Shown: piece by piece, positions 1-11,730 of the stretch
Layout: every line of letters starts with the position of its first letter
How positions within the stretch are numbered: position 1 is the first letter of the stretch
Source of the DNA: Gymnopus androsaceus JB14
Taxonomy: Eukaryota > Basidiomycota > Agaricomycetes > Agaricales > Omphalotaceae
Direction of reading: 5' to 3'
NCBI GenBank assembly: GCA_009733575.1
Contig: ML769478.1
Span: 1 to 64,000 of the forward strand
DNA length: 64,000 nucleotides
Position numbers and translations under genes: made by a program
Notes under the pieces: generated by a model
What the model saw: the letters and a program-made list of their open reading frames with translations, nothing else
Database searches by the model: none
Told to the model about the DNA's origin: nothing

Positions 1-210
1 AAACGACTCTTGAAAGCTGTTCTCTCCGGACTGGATTCTCTTGAAAGTCCACATTCGTTGTTGCAATATCAACTCCCTCTTTCAGATCAGCGTGAATCAA
101 TCGAGATCCTCGCCTTGAATTCTCGTTACAAAGATGGATATGATAGTCCACAATTCTATGGGAAGGACAAGGAGAACTTTGACTCCGAGTTGCCCATATT
201 TGCTTCGTGA
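1..210 (+). CDS. C-terminal end of an unidentified protein (5' end outside window)
   Basis: Frame 1 is open from the first base to a TGA at 208-210, giving about 69 residues. The segment has a mixed, charged composition with alternating hydrophobic residues and ends in LPIFAS. I recognise no domain. It may be the last exon of a gene entering from the left, on the strand opposite to the neighbouring A-T-R gene, so the two would converge with about 370 bp between them. It could also be a chance open frame; no splice acceptor is visible to decide. Confidence 0.35.
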   Translation, partial: KRLLKAVLSGLDSLESPHSLLQYQLPLSDQRESIEILALNSRYKDGYDSPQFYGKDKENFDSELPIFAS

Positions 211-583
211 AAAACAGTTCTGACAAGTGGAGTTTGTGAGCCTGCAAACACATTGAACTCATCAACGTCAGAATGTGCAGAGCGCCCAAAAGAGCGTCTT
301 TCACTGGTCCATATCAAGCATATATTGAGAACTCTGTGTAATCATTCAAAGTTTTGCTTTGTGCTCGGGCTGGGTGACGGAAGTGCTCCTTCGCCACTCC
401 ATCGCGAAGCTGTATCAATCACCACTCAGTTCGCGAACTTCGTGTCAGAGTCCATACCAGTGTGCTCCGCTTATTTTCGTTCCATATACAGATTCGTATC
501 TGTGGCTTGCTCTAGATGGCTCCAACGCCCATGTATTTACAATCAGGATTCATATAGTTAGTAGATATGTGGCAACAGGCATC

Positions 584-3500
584 TCATCGCAGAAATCCAG
601 CAGTCTTCCAATAATTGAAGAACAACTGTAACATATCCCCATCCACCTTCCGAACATGAGCTAGTGCGGGAGAAAGTGCCATCGTCTTATCAATCCCAAG
701 CTTGCAGCGTATACCCTTCCCGACCATATTGTTCTCGAAGAATGCGATCAACTTTATCGCGGGATTATCATCCGGCGACTGGTTAGAATCTCCGAGACGT
801 TCGAGCCACTCTTCCATCGTGATGATATCGAATGACTTGTCGGCCGCCTTGTATAGCATAGCCTGCGTAGCGGGAAGCAGCTCCACCCAGGGTGTCGGAT
901 GAGGATTGGTGATATGAAATGTGCCAGATTGCTCCGGAAGCAGCGCAACCTCGACAATCGTGCGCGCTACGTCGTCGACGGGGGTCCAAAGCGACGACAG
1001 GGAGCCAATCCTGCGGAATAGCACCCAGTTCCTGACACCCCTCAGCAAAATCGGAACGTGGTCCGTCACGTTCCAAATGCCATGTTTCGTATCTCCCGAA
1101 ATTTGGCCGATACGGAATGAGAGGACTTGAAGACCCGTCTTCTCAGCGGCAATCGCAAGTATACGTTCACTGACATACTTGCTGCTTGCGTATCCCTGTC
1201 TTAGACAGACAGTAGGATCGTCGAAAGAGATTTCCGGGACCGGCCCAGAGGTGTACGCGCCGACGGAAGCTATAGACGAGGTAAAGGCGATGCGGGGAGG
1301 AGTGGGGCGCGGAGACGTCAACGCAAAATCCACAATGTTTCGCAGACCTCGGATATGCACGTCCTCGAACGTACTCAACTGCCAGTTGAAGTTCAAAGCC
1401 CAGGCGTTATGAATGACAAGCGTGGAGGCTGCATGAATCTCTTGAAAGGTGTGCTTGGCCAAGCCAAAGAATGGGGCAGTCAAGTCGACATCATGGAATA
1501 CGAGGCGGCCGGATGCAGTTGACTTTGTAAGTGACGTTGAGTTAAGTCGACGTTCCGTGAAAGAGCGCAGTTGACGTGTCGAAGTGTCTACTGACCCTGC
1601 CCTATTGAGACAGAAGATCTTGGAGACATGTTCATCTTCCAAAAGCACGTCAAGGATGAAAGATCCTAAGGAGCCAGTAGACCCTGTAACAATCACGACC
1701 TCGCCACCATCGTCATTATTGACAACCTTTGAAGAGCGGGAAGGGAATGATTGCGTATACTTGTCAACCATAGCGTTCACAGAGTCGATATGATACCGAT
1801 CTGAGTCGATATCCTCCAACTGACCCGTCAAAGCAAGTGCGGAGGTCGCACTGGCCATAGCTCTTGATTGACGTAAACATGAACACAAAGTTCTGGGGCA
1901 TGGCGGACACAAGCTTGGAAGTTCTCTCGTCATTTCGCAGCGCCGAAAGCAGCGAATTACGAACAAAGATCGCTTTTAGCGAATCCATGCCCGTAGCGAA
2001 GACATCCTGATCATCGGCAACGGATTTGCTCAATGCCTCGCACACTAGGCGCGCGAAGAACGGTACAAGGCTTTCAGAGTCTAGAGTCGGAGGAAGCACC
2101 AGTAGATCGCCGGTGGATGTAAAAGATGCCACCAGCAGATAGATGTTATCGATCTCTTCTGAATAAAGCGAGATTGCCTCCTTCCGACGCACACTACCCT
2201 TATCCGTCCTCGGCAAATCCTTTCCAGGCGTCGTGACCAAAATCATCTCCTTCCAGATCTGTGAATGCGAAGGACTGTTTCTGTTCGCGTTCTCCACGGC
2301 TTCCCAGATGTCGTTTCTGAAAGCAGCAAGTGCGACCTCGTCTGCTGGATCGAATGCAGAGTCTGCTGAGGGAACGACGAGCACTCCGTTCTGCGTCCGG
2401 CCAGTACCAAAGACGATGGCTGTCGTTACGTGAGGATGAGCCTCGATACAGCTCTCGATGGGACGCGAAAGCGTTTTCTCGCCGTTGGAGAGCACAACAA
2501 CGTCATCTGCGCGTCCAGAGTGCTTGAACAGTCTCGGGTCGGTAGGATGTTTCTGATATAGATCAGAGGTGGAGTATCCCTCGACACCACCAATTTTAAC
2601 ATTAATTGTACCAGGCTTCCACCCGTCTTTGTTGGCGAGAATGATGAGTTCGAAGGGGCCTTCGCCAGGCTGAGCTCCCCTTGGTTCAAGCACGATGTCC
2701 AGATCTGGCCGAAGCTGATGATACTGCCAATCCTGAGGTTCCCTTCCCTCCGGCTCAAGGACGTTCATCTGCCCAATCTCGGTTGAGCCGAGCATAGACA
2801 GGAAATGAATCTTCTCCTTCACAAGGAGAGACCCAAAGTGGGGAGGAACGGGAGCGCCAACAAAGAACCAGAATTTGAGGGAGCGCATAACGTCTAGACC
2901 GCCTTCAAAGGAAGCGATTTCTTCGATAACAGAGGGTGCACCGATGAGAATATCCGGTCGGTTGGGAGACTTGCAAAACTCGACAAGAGCATTGGCGGTG
3001 ACTGGTTTCGAAGGATCAGCGAACATAACCCGCCAGCCGAGCCAGATGAGGGATCCTCGAGTGAGTGCAACGCCAGAGCCGTGGAACAGCGGAAGCGTGG
3101 CTAGCACAGAGCTACCACTGTACTTTGCTGCGAAGTTGGGAGGGTAATAGCCTTGATGCATGACGAAATGGCTATTCCAAGGAACGGGCTTTGGAAGTCC
3201 AGTCGAGCCACTGGTATGCAGATAGAGGACGGGCTTATCGCACTCGTCCTCCCATCGCAAGTCGAATGGGAATGGCTTTGACGAAGCGTTCGGGAGAGGT
3301 AACGAAGCGATGTCGTGTACTGGAAGAGATCCCAGTTCGACCGCCGATGCTTCTGCTTCGGACCTGTTGAACGAGTCGACAATGATCGCAGTGCTGTTGG
3401 TCAGCTTGAGCAGGTTGACGATAGCGGCGCGACTGTTGCGCGGTGAGATGAGGAGAGGGACAATTCCGCATTTGTGTAGGGCGTAGATGGTGACCATGTA

Positions 3501-3827
3501 CGCAGCGTCACTGGAGACATTGAACGTTAGATATAGCGCAATGGTACAAGTGAACAAAAGAACGCACCTCCGAGCGAGTATACCAACAACTTTCGAAGGC
3601 TCCGAAGACGAGCGTCTAGCTCCAAACTTGCTGTCGAAGTCCCAAGCGGCATTATTCACCGCATGGCCAAAATCGCCATAGGTAATGTCAATGTACTTGG
3701 ACGTCCCAGGAGACGGATAACTGATACATGTTCGGTTGGTATCGTGCTGAGCACGAAAGTCAATGAGATGGGGTATCAAATTGAAGCCCGAAGGCAGCTC
3801 AGCAAGAGCATAGTCAATCGATCCCAT
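584..3827 (-). CDS. NRPS-like A-T-R carboxylic acid reductase, copy 1 (frame break at the T/R junction)
   Basis: Enzymes of this layout adenylate a carboxylic acid, load it on a phosphopantetheine arm and release it reductively as aldehyde or alcohol. In order: the adenylation domain has the A3 motif LHTSGSTGLPKP near residue 184, GSTEIG, the A8-like GRADD and a late DKGSVRRK lysine motif. A thiolation site follows (GMDSLKA, Ser near residue 596). The reductase domain has TGSTGSLG for NADP, a TSSIAS serine stretch and catalytic YASSK, ending YWKTAGFLR. One intron (3511-3567, 57 nt) restores AILAR-SDAAYM. Length is about 1060 residues, normal for the family. The frame jumps by one base at about 1858-1864, inside the NFVF..TSIK stretch that ends the T domain; no normal intron fits there. 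I start at the ATG at 3827; an in-frame ATG at 3863 is possible. The substrate is unknown. Confidence 0.88.
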
Positions 3828-3887
3828 AGTACAAAACTTGTATGAGTTGAGTTCTGAAAACACAGAAGAAAAACAGATTCAGAGTAG

Positions 3888-3893
3888 TTTATA
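3888..3893 (-). promoter_or_regulatory. TATA-like box of A-T-R copy 1
   Basis: The minus strand reads TATAAA about 60 bp upstream of the preferred ATG at 3827, a usual fungal spacing. Position and sequence are the only evidence. Confidence 0.4.
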
Positions 3894-3899
3894 CTACCG

Positions 3900-5235
3900 G
3901 AGAATTGGGTGGGGTTGGCATCGGAATGATACGGAGTTTGAGTTGATGACTGTAACGAGAACAGGAGCAGGACTGTTAGTCCATGATTAGCGCACGAAAA
4001 CTAACGAAATAGACGAGCGGACGAACAGTGACAAAATGAACCACGACCAGACTGAAATTCAACCAACGAGTAACTCTCTATCACCACAGAATTCACTATA
4101 TTTTCCAGATCTTTCAAGGGGACTGTGTGACTGTCGAAAATGTATTTGAAGCACATGAGCGTCGTGGTGGTTAACAGATGTGAAAATGGCCCGAGCGCGA
4201 GCACGCTGTTGGCATCACGTGCAATAAGTCACTGGCTAAGCGCTCAGAACTTTCGCTTTGACATCCCATTATGGCTTGTATAGACTAGAAGGATGCAAAT
4301 TTACCCGCTACAATTTTTCTCAGTGAGTATATTCTATCCTGACTTGCTTGTGACCTACAGGAACACATTCCTGGCCCTCCCGGTAGGTGTCCGGTGTCAC
4401 ATAGAACCACTGTAACTTGACTGTAACCGTTGATCGTCGACTAGCTTGCGAAAATGAAGTTGTGTCTACATGTGCACGTAGGTTCCAGCTCTTAATACCG
4501 CCTACTGATACCGTAGAAAATCTTACCGACTTCGATAGAACTCTCGAACCTGCAGGATCCGCCCGGCCTCCTCATTGGCAAAATCGAAGCCTCTGTATTA
4601 TGGTCCTTGTTATCAAAACTTCTGGATGCTCATCTTGGCCTAGTTTTGCCTCTTTCAGTCAGGGCATAGAAGCATGTCCTACGTACTCGCTTGTTGTAAA
4701 TTTACCGCGACTCGTGGTATTCTTATGAGCAGAACTCGCTTCGAAAGGTCGAAATCTGCATGAGTTTGATCTTGATATTTCTGACATTGCTTTTGAATTT
4801 TTTTAACAGCTGAAAAGACGGAAATTCTGTAACAAATCGGACGCCACATTCTTGTCGACACCTTTGCTTCCTAGTCGCTCACCATGCACTCAGGCGTGAA
4901 TGAGCAGGGCGGGATGATGCATCTTGGCAAGGCAAGAGAACGGAAGATCATCGATTCGATTAAACTCAAGAGAAATGAAGATCATCGATTCGATTAAACA
5001 CAAGAGAAATGAAGATCATCGATTCGATTAAACACAGTTTGAACTCCTCGACAACAGCCAAGAAGACCCTATGACCATGACCACCCTCGGTGCTCTCTCG
5101 GATTCATTTTAAGCGCTCTGGAAGGGAACCGAGGGACCCCAGCGGAAATCACCCGGTATGATGTCACCGGGGTCCTAGATTCAATCAGTGCTCTACACGT
5201 TTTGACAATGTGCACGGAATTTGGGTGGGGTCCAT
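3900..5235. other. Divergent intergenic region between A-T-R copy 1 and the epimerase-like gene
   Basis: About 1.4 kb with no convincing gene. It separates two divergently transcribed oxidoreductase genes and probably holds both promoters. The 34-bp tandem repeat described separately lies in its right part. Short open frames here have no protein-like features I can support. Confidence 0.5.
4943..5038. repeat. 34-bp tandem repeat, 2.8 copies
   Basis: Units start at 4943, 4977 and 5011 with an exact 34-bp period and one clear substitution between the first two (actcaag versus acacaag). Each unit carries GATCATCGATTCGAT, which contains the ATCGAT palindrome. The array lies about 290-380 bp upstream of the epimerase-like start, so it could serve as clustered binding sites, but that is inference. 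Confidence 0.9.
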
Positions 5236-5240
5236 TTCGG

Positions 5241-5248
5241 TATATAAA
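5241..5248 (+). promoter_or_regulatory. TATA box of the epimerase-like gene
   Basis: TATATAAA lies 78 bp upstream of the ATG at 5326, in a context with no other gene start. Confidence 0.6.
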
Positions 5249-5325
5249 CACTCTCAAGACCGTCGCCGAGACCAGACAACACTTCTTATCCACTCAATCC
5301 TACCTTGAAAACTCGATAACTCAAA

Positions 5326-6404
5326 ATGAAAGTTTTGGTCCTTGGGTATGTGTTAACATCCAATGATTTTGCTTCATATCTGAACTGATTTCACGATAGT
5401 GCATCTGGCTTCATCGGCTTTCCCGCCGCCCAAGCACTCGTACGCGCTGGTCACTTTGTCTACGGACTCACGCGTTCTCAAGAAAAAGCCAAAATCCTTG
5501 CTGGCGAAGAAAGTGCGTAACTCAATCTTCATCGCGCTCAATTCAATCTAATCTGCCCCATCCATTTATCCCCATCTAGTCATCCCCATCGTAGGTGAGA
5601 TCGGGAACCCCGACGCATGGGTGGACATTGTCAAAGACCTCGATGTGGTGATCGACGCTGTCGGAGGCACAGCGGATGTCAAGCAGCTCTCCCACACCAC
5701 CCTCGCGGCTGTTTCCGCTAAAGCCAAGGCTTCTCGTCCCGACCATGCTCCCAAACTCACCTACATCTACACCTCCGGCACGTGGGTACACGGCGACAAC
5801 CGCAACGACGTCGTCACCGACAGCACCCCCCTCCGAGGCCCTCCAGAGCTCGTTTCTTGGCGTCCTGCCCAGGAGCAGCGTACCATCCACGACCCCGTTC
5901 TCAACGGAATCGTCATCCGTCCCGCCCTGCTCTACGGTCGTGGTGGCTCTCTTCTCGCTCCGCTCTTCAAGGGCGCGTCTGAGGGACGTGTCGCGTGGCC
6001 TGGTACTCCCGGAGGCCGATACGCACTCATCCACACCGACGATCTGGCGGATATGTACGTCCGTGCTTGCGAGAAGGCTCCCATTGTTGGCGGAGTGATT
6101 TTCGATGCTTGCAACGAGTTCACTGAGAGTGCCGATGATGTCCTTGCTGCACTCGTCAAGGTCTCGGGTGCGAAGGGCCAGTACGAGTACACCAAGCCCT
6201 CTAACTGTGCGTGTTTTTGATCTGTTTACTTCGTGCTGTATTCCTGAATTTGCTGTCTTGTATACAGTGTATGAGGTTGCCCTCAGTACCACTTCTCTCA
6301 TCCGTCCCTACCTTGCTCGTACCCTTCTTGGCTGGCAGCCCAGCAAGCCCGGCCTCGTCGACGGCCTTCCTATGTACTACGCCGCTTGGAAGGCTTTGCA
6401 GTAA
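5326..6404 (+). CDS. NAD(P)-binding atypical short-chain dehydrogenase / epimerase-like protein
   Basis: The spliced protein (about 300 residues) begins MKVLVLGASGFIGFPAAQAL, a Rossmann GxxGxxG dinucleotide site. It continues with VVIDAVGG, YIYTSGTWVHG, RPALLYGRGG and a typical YALIHTDDLADMYVRA segment, all characteristic of NAD-dependent epimerase/dehydratase or NmrA-like atypical SDRs. Three introns fit: 5346-5399, one starting at about 5513, and one between PSN and YEVALS at about 6208-6267. The last exon ends with a TAA at 6402-6404. The gene is divergent from A-T-R copy 1, so it may act on a related small molecule, but nothing proves this. The classical YxxxK pair of canonical SDRs is not obvious, so a regulatory role cannot be excluded. 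Codons look C-rich at third positions, suggesting good expression. Confidence 0.85.
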
Positions 6405-7957
6405 TTTAGCACGCTGCAATAAATTGACGGAAGGATGGGACGAGGAGACGAGAAAAAAAAAGGATTTCCATTTGAATCAGAATCAGTTGTAAATAGATGT
6501 ATACATAGTTAGCATTTTTACGCCGTCAAAACGTGTTTTCATTTTTGTCTTGCGTCTGTCCTCGCCTCCTCTGACGGCCCCCTGGCCTCTTGACTTCAGT
6601 ACTCGAATATCAAGTTTTCTCAATCTTCAAGCTTCAAGATTCGAATGTTCCTGTACTCCGATCGAGGCTTTCTGCAATCCTCAAGGCTCCCGTCACGTCC
6701 ACACCGACTGATTCCCTTCAGCAGGCTGTAATCAATACATATAGGGCTGCTTGATCTGATCTACTCCATTATTCCAATGCGATCCTTTACTCGAGCTCAT
6801 ATCAATCTGGGTATGGCGACGACCGAGCCGACGGTGTCAATCTCTACCTGAGCTCACCGCCTTCAACAACAGGTACAACCCAGGTATGAATCTGATTGTA
6901 CTCAAGTATCTTCATCTTTCCACTCAAAAATCACATCCTCTGCACTGTGCAGTGTGTCTCCTTGACTGCCTAATCCTTGGACATTCCAATGTAAGAAATC
7001 AAATCCGTCTCTGTTTTTTGGAGAAAGAGCATGATGTTGTGCTACTCTGAAACAAAAATGCGTTCACTGCCGACATTGTACTTACCAATTATTTTCTCCC
7101 TCTCTCTCTCTCGACTGCTCGAGATCTGCTTGAATACATAATGTCTACTAGACTTGATCCATGAATTTCGTACACATTTGCGTGCAAAATCTAAATTGCC
7201 GAGTCGAGTTGTCTGTTTCAAGTCTGTTTCCGATTTATTGAAAGCCTCCCTAAACAACGGGATACGAGAGGATAGCGAGCTGAAATACAAAAGACATAGA
7301 CACTTTGCGTACCTGTGCTTTAGAACATAAGCTATCAGAATCAACCTTCGAACTCTGCTACAAGGATAAAATCTGTGAGGCTGGATTTTCTGTGCAGGTA
7401 CTTAGATGAGAAGGTACCGTTGAGGTATGTTGCACTTGTATACAACTCGACTCAACAACTCAAGCCGCAGAAATATATTAAATATGTACGCCTAAAGAAC
7501 CTAAGTTCCACACTGCTTCCATAGGCTCACAGCCGTTATTAAGTGTTGAGCGCTGAGCAGTGAACAGAAGTATCAAGTACTTTCAGCTTCAAGTCTAATA
7601 CTAAAACCTCATTAGACAGAGAAGCTGTTGACTAAGTAGCAGAATTATCGTGAATCTATCCCTTATCGATGATCCTCGTACTTACGCCAACGCAGTCAGA
7701 GTCACTGTGGTCAGTTAGCACGTTGCAACCATGGGTTTGCTGCCCTCTTGTCGGATCGTCTGCTTGTTGTAAATTCGTCAATTAGGTGTTCTCATGTCAA
7801 TTTCATTCCTACTTTACCAGGTACTACCCCTGGGCCTCTTCCTTTCATATTTCATGTTTTTTTTTTACAGAAGCTATCATCAAGCAAGCCATATTCTGCG
7901 CATAGAATATGCGAGCAGCAACAATTGGGAATGTCTCTTATAATGTACATTGAATAC
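6405..7957. other. Intergenic region, no gene seen
   Basis: About 1.55 kb without a credible coding frame on either strand. A CT-rich run (ccctctctctctctc) lies near 7097-7113. The ORFs present are short and lack motifs. Confidence 0.5.
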
Positions 7958-8173
7958 AGTATACAGCTAATAGTACAATCGGAGTCAAACAAGACCACGC
8001 AAGATCGCCTTGAAACACGAATTTAGGAGGAAGGAAGTTTGTACGTGAGGAGGGACGACAAATAAAGTATACAGCTAATAGTAGTACAATCGGAATCAAA
8101 CAAGACAACGAAAAGATCGCCTCCAAATACTAATTTGGAGAAAGCAAGCCTGTATCGTGAAGACATCAATTGA
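7958..8173. repeat. 108-bp direct tandem duplication at the 3' end of the F-box gene
   Basis: The string agtatacagctaatag starts at 7958 and again at 8066, followed in both copies by acaatcgg, tcaaacaaga and agatcgcc. The copies have diverged by substitutions and small indels. The second copy runs into the stop codon of the F-box gene at 8166, so the duplication covers its 3' UTR. Confidence 0.8.
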
Positions 8174-10719
8174 AAAAATACTCCTCGGGAACGCCGCCAC
8201 TTGGTCCACCTGCGTTATATCCGCCAGCTAAAGCATGATTAGGAAAGGCGAAATTACTAGCACTGTTAACGATGACCTGGGTTGAGGTTGAGGTAGTAGG
8301 TGGTATAGCGAGAATATCAACACCCGCACTCATGGCACCGATACCACCAGGACCGAAACCGTCAATGCCAGGACCTGGAGCAGCTCCAGCACCGGTACCA
8401 GCATGGACACTATTAGGAGCACCGTGGGCTCCAAGATATGGCATAAAACCATACTGGTGCTCATACTCAACCATGGGCGGCAAATCAACTATGGCCTGCA
8501 AGTCATCTTCGGTGTCATCGGGCTCAAGACCGACGAAAGTGTCAAAGAAACGGCGGTGGCGGGTACGGATGGTATGGTGGCTAGGTGCAGTAAAACCTCC
8601 TTCAGTCTCTTCGACATCAACTGGATCATCCTCGTAATAATCCAAGTCATTAGAGCTCTTGTGCATGCTATTCAACGTCGACGACCCGAAGCTAAACGCG
8701 CTCGCAGAGTCCAGGTCCAAATCCCGCCTACACCACTGACGAGGAGGGAGATCATGTTTATGCCCACGACGTCTACGTTCACGCGCATTCCCGTCGCCCT
8801 CCTCTCTTCTCAACACATACTCTCTCATCAACCGTATCTCCGTCAACTTTGGAACGACTATTGACCAAATCGCAGCCAGGTCATGAACCAACTTTGGATC
8901 TGACGCGGGGTGTGGTCTTGGACGACGACGACGACGACGATTTGCAAACCTTGATGAGGATTCTCGCAAACGGCGGGAGAGTATGACGGCGGGCTCGAAC
9001 ATAACGGCGGGCTCTATCATTGGTGATGATGGGAATGTTGCCGGCACTGCAGGATTGTGGTAGCTATAATTCGGGTGGTAGATGCGCGTGTTTGGGTCGA
9101 AATCCCCTCGGGTAACGCAGTATAAGTGGAACACCGAGAGGTTGGGAAGACGGAAGAGGAGGTTGGAAAAGTTCATTAGCTCATCCTGGAATGATCGTTT
9201 AGCAATCTGGATACGTGCAAGAGGAAAAAAAAAGTAGACATACCTCGCTGGGATGAGGTCTCCCTTGACAGGAATAGTTGATTTTCAACTCTTCCAGGCC
9301 CTGAAGCTTGGTAGCCACCGCGTACATGATATCCATATCCCAACCCTCCATACCAATCTCAAAACACCGAAGCCTCGAAAGAAACTCGCTATCGAGCAGA
9401 CGAAAGGCCGTTATACCATTGACATGGTTATATGGATGATCCAAAACCACTTGATCCAGCGTTGGGCACGACTGCTGCAACGTAGAAATGAGAAATACTT
9501 CATGACCAGTGTATTTCTTCAGCTCTGGTAACAAAAGCCCGTGACCATAATGGATAGGTGCTCCATGGGCGCCACCGGGGACAGTGATATCAGGGATATA
9601 CCCTACGATAGCGAGATGTTTCAAGGAAGCTGCGCAGTAAGAAAGTAATAATGCGAGAGAGGTGCGTAGCGGATAATGATGAGGTTGCGCCCAGTCATGA
9701 TGAGCGACCTTGAGGTCTAGGTGCTCCAAACATGGAAAGGACGATTCATTTAGTAGCCTGGATTCGGACAACCAGACGGCTATGTCTTTGGTCCAATCGA
9801 TACACAAACTCTGCAGTTGGGGAGACATTGGAATGAGATGGAACATGGCGGGATAAATCTTCCATTTCGCGGTTGGAGGACTGGCACCGCTTCCTGAATC
9901 GGGAGATTGAACTTGAGCAGTAGGAGCTCCAGCGTCAGGAATCGAGTTCAAGTCAAAGTACTGCGTAGTACCGGAAATATTGCCCCTGATGATCAGTTCG
10001 ACGAGAGCGTATCTTTCTTCGTCGTTTTCTGACGTCCAAGTTGCATCGTCGTCAGATTCGAAGCTCCGAATGAAGACCGAAGGCATCATGCAGCCCTCCA
10101 TGGTGAAGGAACGTAGCCCCTTCAACTGAGAGAGAAGATGGTAGACGTCATCAGTGAGACCGCATCCTCTGAACGCAAGACTTTTCAAGTTCTCAAATGA
10201 CAGGATTCGGTCTCGAACGTCGGGAAATAGGTCCCTGCGCACCCTAGAGGGGAAAGTGGGAAAAGCCACAGTAGGATGATGGTCATTGGGATGGAAATTC
10301 GTTGGAGGCTGAACCTGGCGCTCGGAAGGAGGCTGACGCTGAGGTTCTGGAGAAAACTGAGCAGGTTCGGTCGACTGCGGGTTTGGGACTAGGATGTCGA
10401 ACTTTATGATTCTACGCCACTGTTGGTCGGAGGAAGCTCCAACGATTACCGATCTCGGGGATGTCGTTAGGTTTAGGGTGGCAGAGCTATCATGCTTTTC
10501 CCAGAAAGGCTCTCGGTCCAAAAAGTCGAAAGGGCTAGAAATTTGGACTTGTCGGTAGAGCAAGCGGATAGAGCAAGCATAAAAGGTTTTGGATACCAGC
10601 GCAACATGAAGCAGGTCGGATGAACGGTGAAGATGGCTGAAAACTTCGATCAGAAGATCCAAAGGAAGTGCCTTCAAACGAACAAGAGATGCTGGCGAGA
10701 TACTGTCGATTATTGCCAT
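8166..10719 (-). CDS. F-box protein with leucine-rich middle and disordered tail
   Basis: Two exons (10719-9244 and 9185-8166) joined by a 58-nt intron give 831 residues. Residues 11-50 read SLVRLKALPLDLLIEVFSHL followed by LLHVALVSKTFY, a standard F-box that binds Skp1 of an SCF ubiquitin ligase. The middle shows loosely spaced leucine-rich segments such as LKSLAFRGCGLTD and LQSLCIDWTKDI. The second exon opens DELMNFSNLLFRLPNLSVFHL, then becomes Arg-, Gly- and Ala-rich (a run of RRRRRR, then GAGAAPGPGIDGFGPGG) and is probably disordered. The first in-frame ATG gives MAIIDSISPAS. The substrate of the ligase is unknown. Such F-box genes are numerous in Agaricomycetes and often poorly conserved. 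Confidence 0.85.
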
Positions 10720-10963
10720 TTTGGATAGTCGTGGAACGAAAGAAAGAACAAAAGTCTATTGTCAACGCACGTGACCAGCGCTTGTACTCGCGCGTCTGAA
10801 TAAACGGCCTCATCTTGCTCCCTCACAAAGGTAGGCATCATCATATCTTCAAATAATATACAATTGCATTACATTCACAGCTCCTTTCGATGTTCATACC
10901 CAGACCAAGACTCGTTATTAACAATAACTTGATGAATCGTCCGTCTAAAACAGTAGTCACGGT

Positions 10964-11537
10964 CTACTTCTTCCCAGCCTTCTTCGCCTGGGTGCGCAAA
11001 CGGGTAATCTGTTTCTTCCATCCATAACATTGGTTGCACTCTGTTGGAGATCATCAGCACTTTGTCTCATAGATAATATTGGTCATGATCGACAAGAAAC
11101 AAATATCAGATTCAGAATGCAGAATCAAAGGAATGAACATAGTCAAGTCGGTCACACGACTCAGAGTTCCGAATCCGAACAAGATGATAGACTTACCAGT
11201 AAGAGCATGCTTCTTGCACTGGTAGTTTCCATCCTTATTGACAATGGCAGCAGGAGCCTCAATTCCCTCACGGTCTATAAAATCGAACTGTAGACGACGC
11301 TCCAATAAGGATGTGATCTTGAATGGAAAACCTAGGCTCAACTCACCCCGAAGAAAGCATCATTTTCCTCTCGTCCGTCATACCCACAATCAGAGCACTG
11401 TCAGCGTGAAAAGAGGATACCGGTCAGCAATAAGGATAGAGCTACGGACAAATAACACGCACAACTTCCTTGAAATGCTGGCAGAAAATGGCATCGTTGA
11501 TCTCAACAGTAGTTGGAGCGGTCTCGGTTTCAGCCAT
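10964..11537 (-). CDS. Small Cys-rich, probably zinc-binding protein (about 101 aa)
   Basis: Four short exons splice into a compact protein starting MAETETAPTTVEINDAIFCQ at the ATG at 11537 and ending QAKKAGKK with a TAG at 10964-10966. Exon 1 is 11463-11537, exactly 25 codons. Two cysteine clusters are visible: C-x7-C-x2-C in FCQHFKEVCSDCGYDGREEN, and C-x3-H-x4-C-x2-C in YQCKKHALTECNQCYGW. This arrangement suggests a structural zinc site like that of MYND or zinc-ribbon modules, but I cannot assign a family. The C-terminus is strongly basic. Interrupted by three introns within 100 codons, it is easily missed by gene finders. A TATA box lies upstream at 11679-11686. Confidence 0.72.
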
Positions 11538-11678
11538 TGTCGTCAATACAGATAGAGGGAAAGGAAGTTGCGAGAGTATAGGTAGGCTTCGGACGAGCAG
11601 GCAGTGGTCTATGTACCTCGCACGCAGCAGTGGGGGGTAGAAAGAAAAGGTGTAATCATGCACCAAGACCCGGACTAG

Positions 11679-11686
11679 ATTTTATA
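11679..11686 (-). promoter_or_regulatory. TATA box of the small Cys-rich protein gene
   Basis: The minus strand reads TATAAAAT 142 bp upstream of the ATG at 11537. Confidence 0.5.
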
Positions 11687-11711
11687 GCTGGGAAAGCGGC
11701 GAGAGCCGTGA

Positions 11712-11730
11712 GTCTCGAGGTCTCGAGACC
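11712..11730. promoter_or_regulatory. Palindromic site upstream of the Cys-rich gene
   Basis: gtctcgag-gt-ctcgagac, including the perfect 12-mer ggtctcgagacc, lies about 30 bp upstream of the TATA box. It looks like a dimeric transcription-factor site; the factor is unknown. Confidence 0.35.

Noticed and set aside
584..3827. Classifying A-T-R copy 1 as a quinone-forming A-T-thioesterase enzyme
   Set aside because: The third domain is clearly a Rossmann reductase (TGSTGSLG, YxxxK), not an alpha/beta-hydrolase thioesterase.
7090..7115. CT-rich run as a possible regulatory or microsatellite feature
   Set aside because: Short simple sequence, far from any gene start; nothing further supports a function.
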